From contig CAJULF010000003.1 in assembly GCA_910587135.1 (NCBI GenBank), positions 1 to 64,000 of the forward strand: a stretch of DNA of 64,000 bases, given 5' to 3'. Positions 16,814-24,093 of the stretch are shown piece after piece. Numbering within the stretch: position 1 is the first letter of the stretch; each line of letters begins with the position of its first letter. The translations under genes and the position numbers were made by a program. Source of the stretch: an uncultured Oscillospiraceae bacterium. Lineage in GTDB: Bacteria; Bacillota; Clostridia; Oscillospirales; Ruminococcaceae. The notes under the pieces are model-generated. The model was given only the letters and a program-made list of their open reading frames with translations, did not search any database and was not told the DNA's origin.

Positions 16814-17265
16814 TACTCCTTAAAATAGTCAAACGCCCGTCGATATAGCTCCATGCTCTGTTTTTCGTCGCCATAATCAAGCGGCTCGTCAGCATAACAA
16901 AGAATCACAAACGGGTCATCATTGCAGATATTCCACGGAAACAAAAGCCACAGCTTATAGCACCGCCTGCCAAAATCGCAAAGCGTTATCTTCCCTGTGC
17001 CGACGTTTTCATCAAAGTATTTTTCCAGACCTCCGAAAATTTTCCTGCCAAACAGCTCTATATCAAAATCTTTGCCTGATGAACATTCGAGCAGCTCCGA
17101 TACGCGCGCCCAATGTCCTCTGAGGTCTTTAAGGCAATCTTCCAGCTCAAACAAAAACTCGTCGTCGGGACGCTCCGTAAACAGCTTGTCCAGCTCCGCG
17201 AAATACGATTCCGCCGAGCCGAACCCCGACAAACACAAAAGCAGCAGCCCTGTCAGTTTTTCCAC
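16813..17265 (-). CDS. Hypothetical protein in the phoH-ybeY operon
   Basis: A 150-residue acidic protein of unrecognised family. It starts with GTG (AGAGGTG upstream) 12 bases after phoH and overlaps the ybeY start by one base, so it is co-transcribed and probably co-translated. The N-terminus is mildly hydrophobic (KLTGLLLLCLSGFG). The rest is predicted helical with several aromatic residues (YKLWLLFPWN). It is an unusual insertion between phoH and ybeY, which are normally adjacent. No function can be assigned. Confidence 0.7.
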   Translation of the reverse strand: MEKLTGLLLLCLSGFGSAESYFAELDKLFTERPDDEFLFELEDCLKDLRGHWARVSELLECSSGKDFDIELFGRKIFGGLEKYFDENVGTGKITLCDFGRRCYKLWLLFPWNICNDDPFVILCYADEPLDYGDEKQSMELYRRAFDYFKE

Positions 17266-17277
17266 GGCACACCTCTG

Positions 17278-18285
17278 TCACACGCGAAGCAAGCATATCA
17301 GTTTTTTCCAAGCGCCCTTATCTCTGCGCGAGCTTCCCTGATACTCATCATAAGCCCTTACTATATCCTGTACCAGTCTGTGGCGCACCACATCCTTTTC
17401 GGTAAAGCGGTTCTGCGCGATATCCTCCACGTTTTTCAGCACCTTCAGCGCCTCGATAAGCCCCGACTTCTTTGACTCGGGCAGGTCTATCTGCGTAATG
17501 TCCCCCGTGATGACCATCTTTGAGTTAAAGCCCAGTCTTGTCAGGAACATCTTCATCTGCTCGCGGGTGGTGTTCTGCGCCTCGTCAAGTATTATAAAGC
17601 TGTCATCAAGAGTGCGTCCGCGCATATACGCCAGCGGCGCGACCTCTATCGCTCCGTGCTCCGACAGCCGCGCAAAGCTTTCCTGCCCAAACATCTCAAA
17701 AAGCGCATCGTAAAGCGGTCTGAGATATGGGTCTACCTTGTTCTGAAGATCGCCCGGCAGAAAACCCAGTTTCTCCCCCGCTTCAACGGCGGGGCGCGTC
17801 AGGATTATCCGCTGGACCTGCTTCTGCTTGAACGCCGTTACCGCCAATGCCACCGCAAGATACGTCTTACCCGTTCCCGCGGGACCGACTCCGAATGTTA
17901 TCGTGTTCTTGCGAATAAGATCGCAATACTTCTTTTGCCCGACAGTTTTGGGCTTGATGGGCTTTCCCGAATAGCTAACGCATACGCAGTCACCGCTCAT
18001 GGACGCGATCTCGCCCTCCTCGCCGTCGTTCACCATAGCTATGGCGTAGCGGACGTTCTGCTCCTCGATCATCTCTCCGCGCGAATAGCTCCCGCAAAGT
18101 GTTTTCACAGCCTTTTCGGCCTTTCCGACGGCGCTTTCGTCGTCGCCGGCTATCTTAACCTCGCCGCCGCGGCTGAAAATAGTCACTCCAAATGCCTTCT
18201 GTATCAGATTTATATTTCTGTCAAACTCCCCGAAAACAGCGCGAAGCTGCTCGGTGCTGTCCATGTTTATATTTCTCTCTGCCAT
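17278..18285 (-). CDS. phoH: PhoH family ATPase
   Basis: PhoH-like proteins are cytoplasmic ATPases linked to RNA metabolism and usually encoded next to ybeY, as here. The protein has an N-terminal KH-like region, Walker A GPAGTGKT (about residues 134-141), TRPAVEAGEKLGFLPG, and Walker B FIILDEAQN. The open frame extends upstream to 18369, but the start at 18285 (MAERNINMDS, 335 residues) is chosen because AGGAG lies 5 bases before it and the extra upstream residues come from a hairpin element. It is the first gene of a four-gene operon. Confidence 0.93.
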   Translation of the reverse strand: MAERNINMDSTEQLRAVFGEFDRNINLIQKAFGVTIFSRGGEVKIAGDDESAVGKAEKAVKTLCGSYSRGEMIEEQNVRYAIAMVNDGEEGEIASMSGDCVCVSYSGKPIKPKTVGQKKYCDLIRKNTITFGVGPAGTGKTYLAVALAVTAFKQKQVQRIILTRPAVEAGEKLGFLPGDLQNKVDPYLRPLYDALFEMFGQESFARLSEHGAIEVAPLAYMRGRTLDDSFIILDEAQNTTREQMKMFLTRLGFNSKMVITGDITQIDLPESKKSGLIEALKVLKNVEDIAQNRFTEKDVVRHRLVQDIVRAYDEYQGSSRRDKGAWKKLICLLRV

Positions 18286-18295
18286 TTTATCTCCT

Positions 18296-18380
18296 GTTTT
18301 AAAAATATTTTTGCGAACCGCCCGCGAAAAATTTTGCTGCTTGGGCGGTTTGTTGATGTTTGCTTTCAACGCCTTTGTTT
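18296..18380 (+). repeat. Interspersed element remnant (type II) abutting phoH RBS
   Basis: TTTTAAAAATATTTTTGCG, an inverted pair ACCGCCC/GGGCGGT, and the tail GTTTGCTTTCAACGCC identify an eroded type II copy. Its minus-strand reading ends in AAAACAGGAG, the phoH ribosome binding site. Confidence 0.55.
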
Positions 18381-18438
18381 CATGGGCGATTTGCGGCTGT
18401 CCGCTTTCAGCGCCATTGCCCGTCGGTTTTTATGTGGC

Positions 18439-18735
18439 TTAGGATCTAAGCAAAACGCTTCTTGTATATACATCTAAATCATAACTGTAAATTTCCGTTA
18501 TCCTGTCCCAATCCCTCTTTAAAATAATTCCGTCAACCGTTTCGGCGGTATACAGCTCATCAAGCGACCCGTAATAAAATTCGCCGCTGCCCGTGCCTTT
18601 CGCGCCGCACCTCTGAAAAGAGCATTTGCCCTCATATCCGATTATCATATACTCTTTTCCGTTTATTATAAACCACACCTCAGGCTCATTCTTATTCTCG
18701 CATATCAGCCTTTTCAGCTCCTCAAACGTCGGCAT
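18439..18735 (-). CDS. Hypothetical 98-residue protein
   Basis: A small soluble protein of no recognised family with a beta-rich pattern (VWFIINGKEYMIIGY, GEFYYGSLDELY). AAAGGAGG lies just before its ATG, an excellent ribosome binding site, so it is likely translated. It is 15 bases downstream of the lipase-like gene and co-directional, forming a pair. Two cysteines (GKCSFQRCG) are present. Function unknown; an immunity-like or stress protein is possible but not supported. Confidence 0.65.
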   Translation of the reverse strand: MPTFEELKRLICENKNEPEVWFIINGKEYMIIGYEGKCSFQRCGAKGTGSGEFYYGSLDELYTAETVDGIILKRDWDRITEIYSYDLDVYTRSVLLRS

Positions 18736-18750
18736 ATGCCTCCTTTTGCG

Positions 18751-20085
18751 TCAATAACCCTTACTTTTCAGCTCCGCTACCGTTTGCACATAAAACTCCC
18801 GCACATCAAATCCCTTGAAGTCCTCGCGGTTCAGATCGATAACGTCGGCGTGGGTTATGCCGCGGTTTCCCGTGGGATACAGCGGCGTAAATTTCTCCCC
18901 CCACTCCGCAGAGGTGAGCGCGACAAGCCCGTCGTTATCTCCGTCAAATTTTTTCACAACGGGATAGGAAACATTCAGCGGAAACCGCCCGCTGCGCGCT
19001 CTCGCGGACTTTGAACCGAAACTCTGGTACATTACCTCTTCCACGTTCAGTACTTCTCTGTTGAACTCCTCGCAGAAGCTGTTGGTAAGATTTTTTACCG
19101 CCGCCATAAAATCGGGATTCGGGTCGCCCAGCTTGCGGAAAGCCGCGTTGTAGGTGTTCTCTATCGTCCTTACCAGCTTTTCGGGAGCTTTACCGAGCAG
19201 GTACTCCGCGAAAATGCAGCCCCTGTGCGGCGTATTTATCGTGGTAAGGCTCGCAACATATTTCCCGCCGCCGAGCTTGCTTATGGCGTAGCGCGAATCC
19301 AACCCGCCCTTTGAATGAGCTATGATATTCACTTTTTCGCAGCCTGTTTCCTTAACAATCTTCTCTATACGCTCCGCAAGCTCCTTAGCGCTATCGGAAA
19401 CCGACGAGGCGGACTGCTGCTCACCGTAATATATTACCGCGCCGTTTTTCTCCAGCTCCGCGGGGACTCTCCCCCAGTAATTCAGCAGCTTGCTGTCGCG
19501 GAAAAACACTCCATGAACGAGAAGTATGGGATATTTCGTGGCACAGATTCTGTCCGCCGCGCGGCTTTTGTCCAGCTTATCCAGCGCAAGCTCATGACCG
19601 CATTCGCGGCGCACCTTGACATAAATTATCATCAGCATCACAAGATTTGCTATCGGCACAAACCCGAGCACTATCCCAAGTACGCGGTAACGTATCCCAA
19701 GCTGCACCGACGTGAGATAAACCCGTATGATCCCGTTCCAGAACAAAATGAGCTCTCCCACCGCGAAAATCACGCAGTAAAACACATACACGGGAATATC
19801 AAGTCTGCCGTTAATCGTGCCGACCAGTCCCGCAGCGGCAAGAGGCAGCGAAGCAATCGTTGTCACGAAAAAAGTCAGCAAAAGCTCCGCGCCGTCCCCG
19901 AGAACTTTAAGACGTATAGAGGGATATCTTTTCAGCGCGGGAAAAATATTATAGATCAAAAAATAAATTCCCGCCGCCAATATTGCCCCGACCCTGATCC
20001 AGACATTTATCTCGCTCATAAACAGCGAAGCGTTCAGCACAAACGTCATAAGCAACAAATTCAGAATTCTAATTAAAATATTCAT
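18751..20085 (-). CDS. Membrane-anchored alpha/beta hydrolase (lipase-like)
   Basis: The N-terminal about 165 residues contain five or six hydrophobic segments. The rest is a lipase-type alpha/beta hydrolase with oxyanion region PILLVHGVFFRD, nucleophile elbow AHSKGG (GxSxG variant), an acidic DGDNDGLV and a late histidine (GITHADV). The fold resembles bacterial triacylglycerol lipases, but fusion to a polytopic membrane part is less common. The start chosen is ATG at 20085; an upstream in-frame TTG at 20106 would add seven residues, and neither has a strong ribosome binding site. A short type I element lies 30 bases upstream. Confidence 0.8.
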   Translation of the reverse strand: MNILIRILNLLLMTFVLNASLFMSEINVWIRVGAILAAGIYFLIYNIFPALKRYPSIRLKVLGDGAELLLTFFVTTIASLPLAAAGLVGTINGRLDIPVYVFYCVIFAVGELILFWNGIIRVYLTSVQLGIRYRVLGIVLGFVPIANLVMLMIIYVKVRRECGHELALDKLDKSRAADRICATKYPILLVHGVFFRDSKLLNYWGRVPAELEKNGAVIYYGEQQSASSVSDSAKELAERIEKIVKETGCEKVNIIAHSKGGLDSRYAISKLGGGKYVASLTTINTPHRGCIFAEYLLGKAPEKLVRTIENTYNAAFRKLGDPNPDFMAAVKNLTNSFCEEFNREVLNVEEVMYQSFGSKSARARSGRFPLNVSYPVVKKFDGDNDGLVALTSAEWGEKFTPLYPTGNRGITHADVIDLNREDFKGFDVREFYVQTVAELKSKGY

Positions 20086-20114
20086 TTTTACACCAGCTTC
20101 ATACAATTACTTCA

Positions 20115-20252
20115 GCTTGCATATAAAGGTTGACCTAATGCGGATTATTAAAAAAATTCAAAGTTTCCGCAATCACGCTTTGCTTCGCAAATTTCGACAC
20201 TTTTTGAAATTTCATGCACAGACGTTGTGTTGCCAATAGGCTTCATCTACAA
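20115..20252 (+). repeat. Interspersed hairpin element, type I, internally deleted
   Basis: It has the head GCATATAAAGGTTGACC, ATTCAAAGTTTCCGC and the tail TTTTTGAAATTTCATGCACAGACGTTG ... AATAGGCTTCATCTAC (split for length). Between them a single short hairpin replaces the usual two, apparently through an internal deletion. Confidence 0.8.
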
Positions 20253-20481
20253 ACTGAATTTATTTGAGTTCCTTTTTTAATTATACACTTATCTCCATGT
20301 TTTGTCAATGTGATTTTTTCGGAATAAATCCCGTTTGCATGAGAAAAATACATTTCAGAGGTAATCGATCGGAAATAAGAGGCGAAATTTCTGTTTTGGA
20401 TCAACATATTTTACCCCCCTCTTGCCATTACCTCTTATACTGGTCTAAGGTCAGTATTACTTCTGAATGCGGAGGCGCGGT

Positions 20482-20607
20482 ATGAACATGATCATGTGCA
20501 GCGAGTGCTGCCGCTGGCAAAAGGACGGGCTATGCACCCTTGAGGATCTGACCCACGCGGGAAACCCATCAGGTTCCGGCTGCCGATACTTTGAGAAATC
20601 GGAATAA
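20482..20607 (+). CDS. 41-residue cysteine-rich small protein
   Basis: A short frame with ATG 7 bases after GGAGG (20471-20475) encodes a 41-residue protein with cysteines at 6, 9, 10, 18 and 34 (MCSECCRWQKDGLC ... GSGCRYF). The C-x2-C-C ... C ... C spacing suggests a metal site or disulfides. Similar tiny Cys proteins are widespread in Clostridia and often mislabelled. About 230 bases before it (20253-20481) have no other feature. Function unknown; the good ribosome binding site and cysteine spacing support it being real. Confidence 0.65.
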   Translation: MNMIMCSECCRWQKDGLCTLEDLTHAGNPSGSGCRYFEKSE

Positions 20608-20650
20608 AATGTGTTTGCGGACTCGCCGCCGCTCGGAATGCGGCAGCGGG

Positions 20651-21562
20651 TCAGATAATTCCATGCTGGGTTTTTGCCTGAAAGTCCCCTCTTTCACGCG
20701 TTGTTTTTCGGTATTCACGCGGTGTGCAGTCCATAATTTCCTTGAAACGCCTGTTGAAATTCGACAGATTTCTGAATCCGCATTCCGACGCCGCTTCCGC
20801 GGCGGTTTTGTCGGTTTCGTATAGCAGCGCGCACACCTTTTTCACTCTTAGCTGTGCGAGATATTCTATCGCTCCTATTCCCGCGGCTTTTTTAAAACAG
20901 CGCATAAAATAACTTTTACTTAGATGGACGACTTCGGCAAGCTGACCAACCGATATGTCCTCATAAAAATTCTCATTCATATACTCTATCGCAGGACGAA
21001 TTATCTCTCCCATGCTCACCGTGTTTTCGGAAACGCGAAAAATATCGCCGCTTACTTCCAGAAGCCAGAAAAGACGAAGCATCTCGCTTTTCATCAGCAT
21101 ATCAAGCTGAGGCGTATTTCCCTTTGCGCATGAAAAAATATTCTCAACAGCGGTTTTTATCTCATCATAATAAATATGTTCCCTTGTTATTCTGGGATTT
21201 ATCCCGAACTCCCCGCTTACCATCGGACGAACGCACGAAACGGCGCTGCGGTCATTTTCGGACGCTCCCAGCATTTCGGGACTGAAAACAAGCGTATCAT
21301 AAATCTGCTTTGAATTCTCATGCGGATATATAGCGTGAAACATATTCGGAGGAATAATTATTATATCACCCTCCGCGGAAACAAACCTGCCGTCGCCGCA
21401 GATAAACTCGGCGCAGCCCGAAATGATATGATTTATCTCAAATTCGCCGTGCCAATGAATCGGCACAGCGGCAAAATAATCGGGAATAAGGCACTTATAA
21501 TAACTGAACGGCACAAGAAGCGTGCTGTGCCTCCTGTTTTCCTCAGAGCAAAAATCACCCAT
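20651..21562 (-). CDS. AraC family transcriptional regulator (cupin-HTH)
   Basis: This 303-residue regulator has an N-terminal cupin sensor (PIHWHGEFEINHIISG, then GDIIIIPPNMFHAIYP), expected to bind a sugar or related ligand. The C-terminal double helix-turn-helix has the family signature AASECGFRNLSNFNRRFKE and the ending P-REYR. It is divergent from the GH13 glucosidase gene with about 160 bp between starts, so it very likely controls that gene. GGAGGG precedes the ATG with a short 3-base spacer. Ligand not identifiable. Confidence 0.88.
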   Translation of the reverse strand: MGDFCSEENRRHSTLLVPFSYYKCLIPDYFAAVPIHWHGEFEINHIISGCAEFICGDGRFVSAEGDIIIIPPNMFHAIYPHENSKQIYDTLVFSPEMLGASENDRSAVSCVRPMVSGEFGINPRITREHIYYDEIKTAVENIFSCAKGNTPQLDMLMKSEMLRLFWLLEVSGDIFRVSENTVSMGEIIRPAIEYMNENFYEDISVGQLAEVVHLSKSYFMRCFKKAAGIGAIEYLAQLRVKKVCALLYETDKTAAEAASECGFRNLSNFNRRFKEIMDCTPREYRKTTRERGDFQAKTQHGII

Positions 21563-21609
21563 AAGCCCTCCGAAAAATACTATAATATTATAATTCGATA
21601 TTATTTTAC

Positions 21610-21638
21610 TTGATTTACGCCGCTTTTTACAGTATTAT
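21610..21638 (+). promoter_or_regulatory. Promoter of the GH13 glucosidase gene
   Basis: TTGATT, a 17-bp spacer and TATTAT lie about 80 bases before the ATG. Both hexamers depart from consensus, which suits activation by the divergent AraC regulator. Confidence 0.55.
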
Positions 21639-21723
21639 ATCATACATAAGAATTTTTATCAAGAGCTTTCGGGATAATTTCGGCACAGCCTTACCCGATT
21701 TATGCTTAGAAAGGATTTTGACC

Positions 21724-23283
21724 ATGAAAACGAGAAAACAACCCGCGTGGCTTGACAACGCGATCTTCTATGAAATTTATCCCCAGTCGTTCAAGGACTC
21801 CAACGCGGACGGAATCGGCGATTTCAACGGGATAATCGAAAAGCTGGATTACATAAAGGAGCTTGGCTGCAACGCCGTATGGCTCAACCCTTGCTTTGAA
21901 TCCCCGTTCGGCGACGCGGGATACGACGTTTCCGACTACTGTCTTGCCGCGCCAAGATACGGCACTAACGAAGACCTTAAGCGGCTTTTCGCCGAAGCAC
22001 ACAAGCGCGGTATGCATATTCTTCTTGACCTTGTCCCCGGTCACACTTCGGTTGAACACAAATGGTTCAGGGAATCCATGAAAGCGGAAAAAAACGAGTA
22101 TACCGACCGCTATGTCTGGACTGACAGCATATGGGAGGAGCCGCAGGGAATGGGCTGTATCCGCGGCATATCCGACAGGGACGGCTCATGCGCGGTGAAC
22201 TTCTTCTCTCATCAGCCCGCGCTCAATTACGGCTTTTATAAGCCCGACCCCGACAAAAAATGGCAGCAGTCAATGAACGACGAAGGTCCGAGGGCGACGC
22301 TTGAGGCTATGAAGGACGTTATGCGCTTCTGGCTCGGTCTGGGCTGCGACGGATTCCGCGTGGACATGGCAGGTTCGCTGGTAAAGCACGACGAAGACGG
22401 AAAGGGCACTATCGCCCTTTGGCAGAACGTCCGCGAATTTCTTGACGTGGAGTTCCCCGAAGCGGCTATGGTATCCGAATGGGGCGAGCCGGACAAATCG
22501 CTGCTCGGCGGCTTTCATATGGACTTTCTGCTGCATTTCGGACCCTCTCACTACAACGACCTGTTCCGCTGTGAGGAGCCGTTCTTTTCAAGCCGCGGCA
22601 AGGGCGACGTTTCCGAGTTTGTAAAAAAATATATTGAGAATTACGAGAAATCCGAGAAAAAAGGGCTTATATGCATACCCTCGGGAAATCACGATATGGA
22701 CAGACTTTCACGCGGCGTGAAGGGAAACAATCTCAAAATCGCGTTTGCATTCCTGCTTTCAATGCCCGGAGCTCCGTTCATTTATTACGGCGACGAAATA
22801 GGCATGAGATATGTTGAAAATCTTGCTTCGGTAGAGGGCGGCTACGGCAGAACCGGCTCGCGCTCGCCCATGCAGTGGGACGATACCGCAAACGCGGGAT
22901 TCAGCGCCGCCCCCGCCGAAAAGCTCTACATAAAGCAGGACGACAGTCCAGACCGCCCCACGGTCAAGGCGCAGCTCTCCGACGAAAACTCGCTTTACAG
23001 TGAAATAAAGCGCCTTATTGCCGTGCGCCAATCTCATGAAGCCCTGCAAAGCAAGGGTGAGATTGAGTTTGTGTATGCGGAAAAGAACACCTATCCCCTT
23101 GCTTATATCAGAAGCGCGGAAGAGGAAAAAATTCTTGTCGTAATCAATCCTGCCGACAGGGAAGTGAGCTTTGAATGCAAATATATGCTTAAGGAAAAAA
23201 TATATTCTTTCGGAGAGGGTTTTTCCGTAAACAACGGCAAAATTACCGTACCTCCCTGCTGCGCGGGATATTTCAGCGTATAA
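21724..23283 (+). CDS. GH13 alpha-glucosidase / oligo-1,6-glucosidase family
   Basis: This 519-residue cytoplasmic enzyme is a GH13 (alpha-amylase clan) retaining glycosidase. The catalytic residues are nucleophile D214 (GFRVDMA), acid/base E252 (VSEWGEP) and transition-state D324 (GNHDMDR). The start YEIYPQSFKDSNADGIGD is typical of the oligo-1,6-glucosidase/trehalose-6-phosphate hydrolase subgroup. No signal peptide. The ATG at 21724 is preferred because AAAGGA precedes it and homology begins there, although the frame is open from 21610. Probably acts on small alpha-glucosides imported by a transporter elsewhere; regulated by the divergent AraC gene. Confidence 0.9.
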   Translation: MKTRKQPAWLDNAIFYEIYPQSFKDSNADGIGDFNGIIEKLDYIKELGCNAVWLNPCFESPFGDAGYDVSDYCLAAPRYGTNEDLKRLFAEAHKRGMHILLDLVPGHTSVEHKWFRESMKAEKNEYTDRYVWTDSIWEEPQGMGCIRGISDRDGSCAVNFFSHQPALNYGFYKPDPDKKWQQSMNDEGPRATLEAMKDVMRFWLGLGCDGFRVDMAGSLVKHDEDGKGTIALWQNVREFLDVEFPEAAMVSEWGEPDKSLLGGFHMDFLLHFGPSHYNDLFRCEEPFFSSRGKGDVSEFVKKYIENYEKSEKKGLICIPSGNHDMDRLSRGVKGNNLKIAFAFLLSMPGAPFIYYGDEIGMRYVENLASVEGGYGRTGSRSPMQWDDTANAGFSAAPAEKLYIKQDDSPDRPTVKAQLSDENSLYSEIKRLIAVRQSHEALQSKGEIEFVYAEKNTYPLAYIRSAEEEKILVVINPADREVSFECKYMLKEKIYSFGEGFSVNNGKITVPPCCAGYFSV

Positions 23284-23289
23284 ATAAAT

Positions 23290-23321
23290 TTGAGCGGCTT
23301 AACTCAGGTTCAGCCGCTCAA
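23290..23321 (+). terminator. Terminator-like hairpin after the GH13 gene
   Basis: TTGAGCGGCT and AGCCGCTCAA form a 10-bp stem with a 12-base loop, starting six bases after the stop codon and followed by TCTTTATTT. Confidence 0.75.
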
Positions 23322-23343
23322 TCTTTATTTAAGGGTTGACCTA

Positions 23344-23506
23344 AGAGCCTGCTTAGTATCTCATCGCACGCATCTTGCTTGCTGATTTTCCGTCATACTT
23401 AGGCAATTTTTCTTGAAATACATACAGTATTCCGGCGAAAATTTGCCGTCGTCTGACGAAAAATTCGCTGTGCAATCTGCGCACGCCGAGATACTAAACA
23501 GGCTCT
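23344..23506. mobile_element. Small inverted-repeat element (MITE-like) inserted in a repeat copy
   Basis: The 163-bp element has 19-bp terminal inverted repeats (AGAGCCTGCTTAGTATCTC; 18 of 19 match) and TAA on both sides, a possible target duplication. It has no coding capacity. It interrupts the head of a type I element: GGGTTGACCTAA lies immediately to its left and a second head follows to the right. Confidence 0.75.
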
Positions 23507-23512
23507 AAGGCT

Positions 23513-23637
23513 TTATATAGGGGTTGACCTAAGGCTGATTATTTAAAAAAATTTCAAAATTTCCACACTCGCGCTCCGCTTCGCTCTGCGCGACTGCGGA
23601 AACCGGTCATCGCTTGCTGTTCAGCAAACGATGACCT
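23513..23637 (+). repeat. Interspersed hairpin element, type I, 3'-truncated
   Basis: Head TTTATATAGGGGTTGACC, hairpin 1 (CCACACTCGCGC/GCGCGACTGCGG) and hairpin 2 (GGTCATCGCTTGC/GCAAACGATGACC) are present. The closing arm and tail are missing, and the next copy starts four bases later. Confidence 0.8.
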
Positions 23638-23641
23638 CAGA

Positions 23642-23827
23642 CTGTATATAAAGGTTGACCAAGGGCGAATTATTTAAAAAATTTCAAAATTTCCGTTAGT
23701 CATACTCCGTTACGCTACGCTTCACTCCGCATGCCTAACGGAAACCGCGCGCGTTTGCGTTCGCAAACGCACGACTTTTTGAAATTTCATGCGATGACAT
23801 TGCGCGGCATATAAGCTTTTTCTGAAA
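23642..23827 (+). repeat. Interspersed hairpin element, type I
   Basis: A complete copy in tandem with the truncated one: CTGTATATAAAGGTTGACC, hairpin 1 (CCGTTAGTCATAC ... GCATGCCTAACGG), hairpin 2 (GCGTTTGCG/CGCAAACGC), TTTTTGAAATTTCATGCG, tail ending GCATATAAGCTTTTTCTG. Confidence 0.88.
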
Positions 23828-23836
23828 GTCGGACGG

Positions 23837-23884
23837 TTAAGGCAACACCGTACGAAGCGCGGGCTTTGTGCGGTGTTGCCTTAA
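23837..23884. mobile_element. 48-bp hairpin, solo derivative of the GGCAACACCG element
   Basis: TTAAGGCAACACCG and CGGTGTTGCCTTAA form a near-perfect palindrome with the same ends as the 181-bp element at 31093-31273. It looks like an internally deleted copy, or the minimal form. Confidence 0.7.
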
Positions 23885-23975
23885 ATTTAGGTCTGGCTGC
23901 TCATCGAAAGCAAATTATAAAACACCCGAAACGCGGCGCGTATTGGGAAAAATTTCTTTAAAACGTTTTATGCTG

Positions 23976-24004
23976 TTGACAAATAATGGGCGGTATGATA
24001 CAAT
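23976..24004 (+). promoter_or_regulatory. Promoter of the leucine-rich-repeat operon
   Basis: TTGACA (23976-23981), 17 bp, TACAAT (23999-24004), about 85 bases before the ATG at 24094. An AAACGTTT palindrome just upstream (about 23962) could be an operator. Confidence 0.75.
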
Positions 24005-24093
24005 GTAAACATACAATATTTTTTCGGTAAAACTATAAAAAATGATTGTGTAACGCTCGGCAAAAAACATTTCAAAACAGGAGGACTTATTTC

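Noticed and set aside
23344..23884. CRISPR array or tandem-repeat locus
   Set aside because: The repeats are three different inverted-repeat families of unequal size, not regularly spaced identical repeats.
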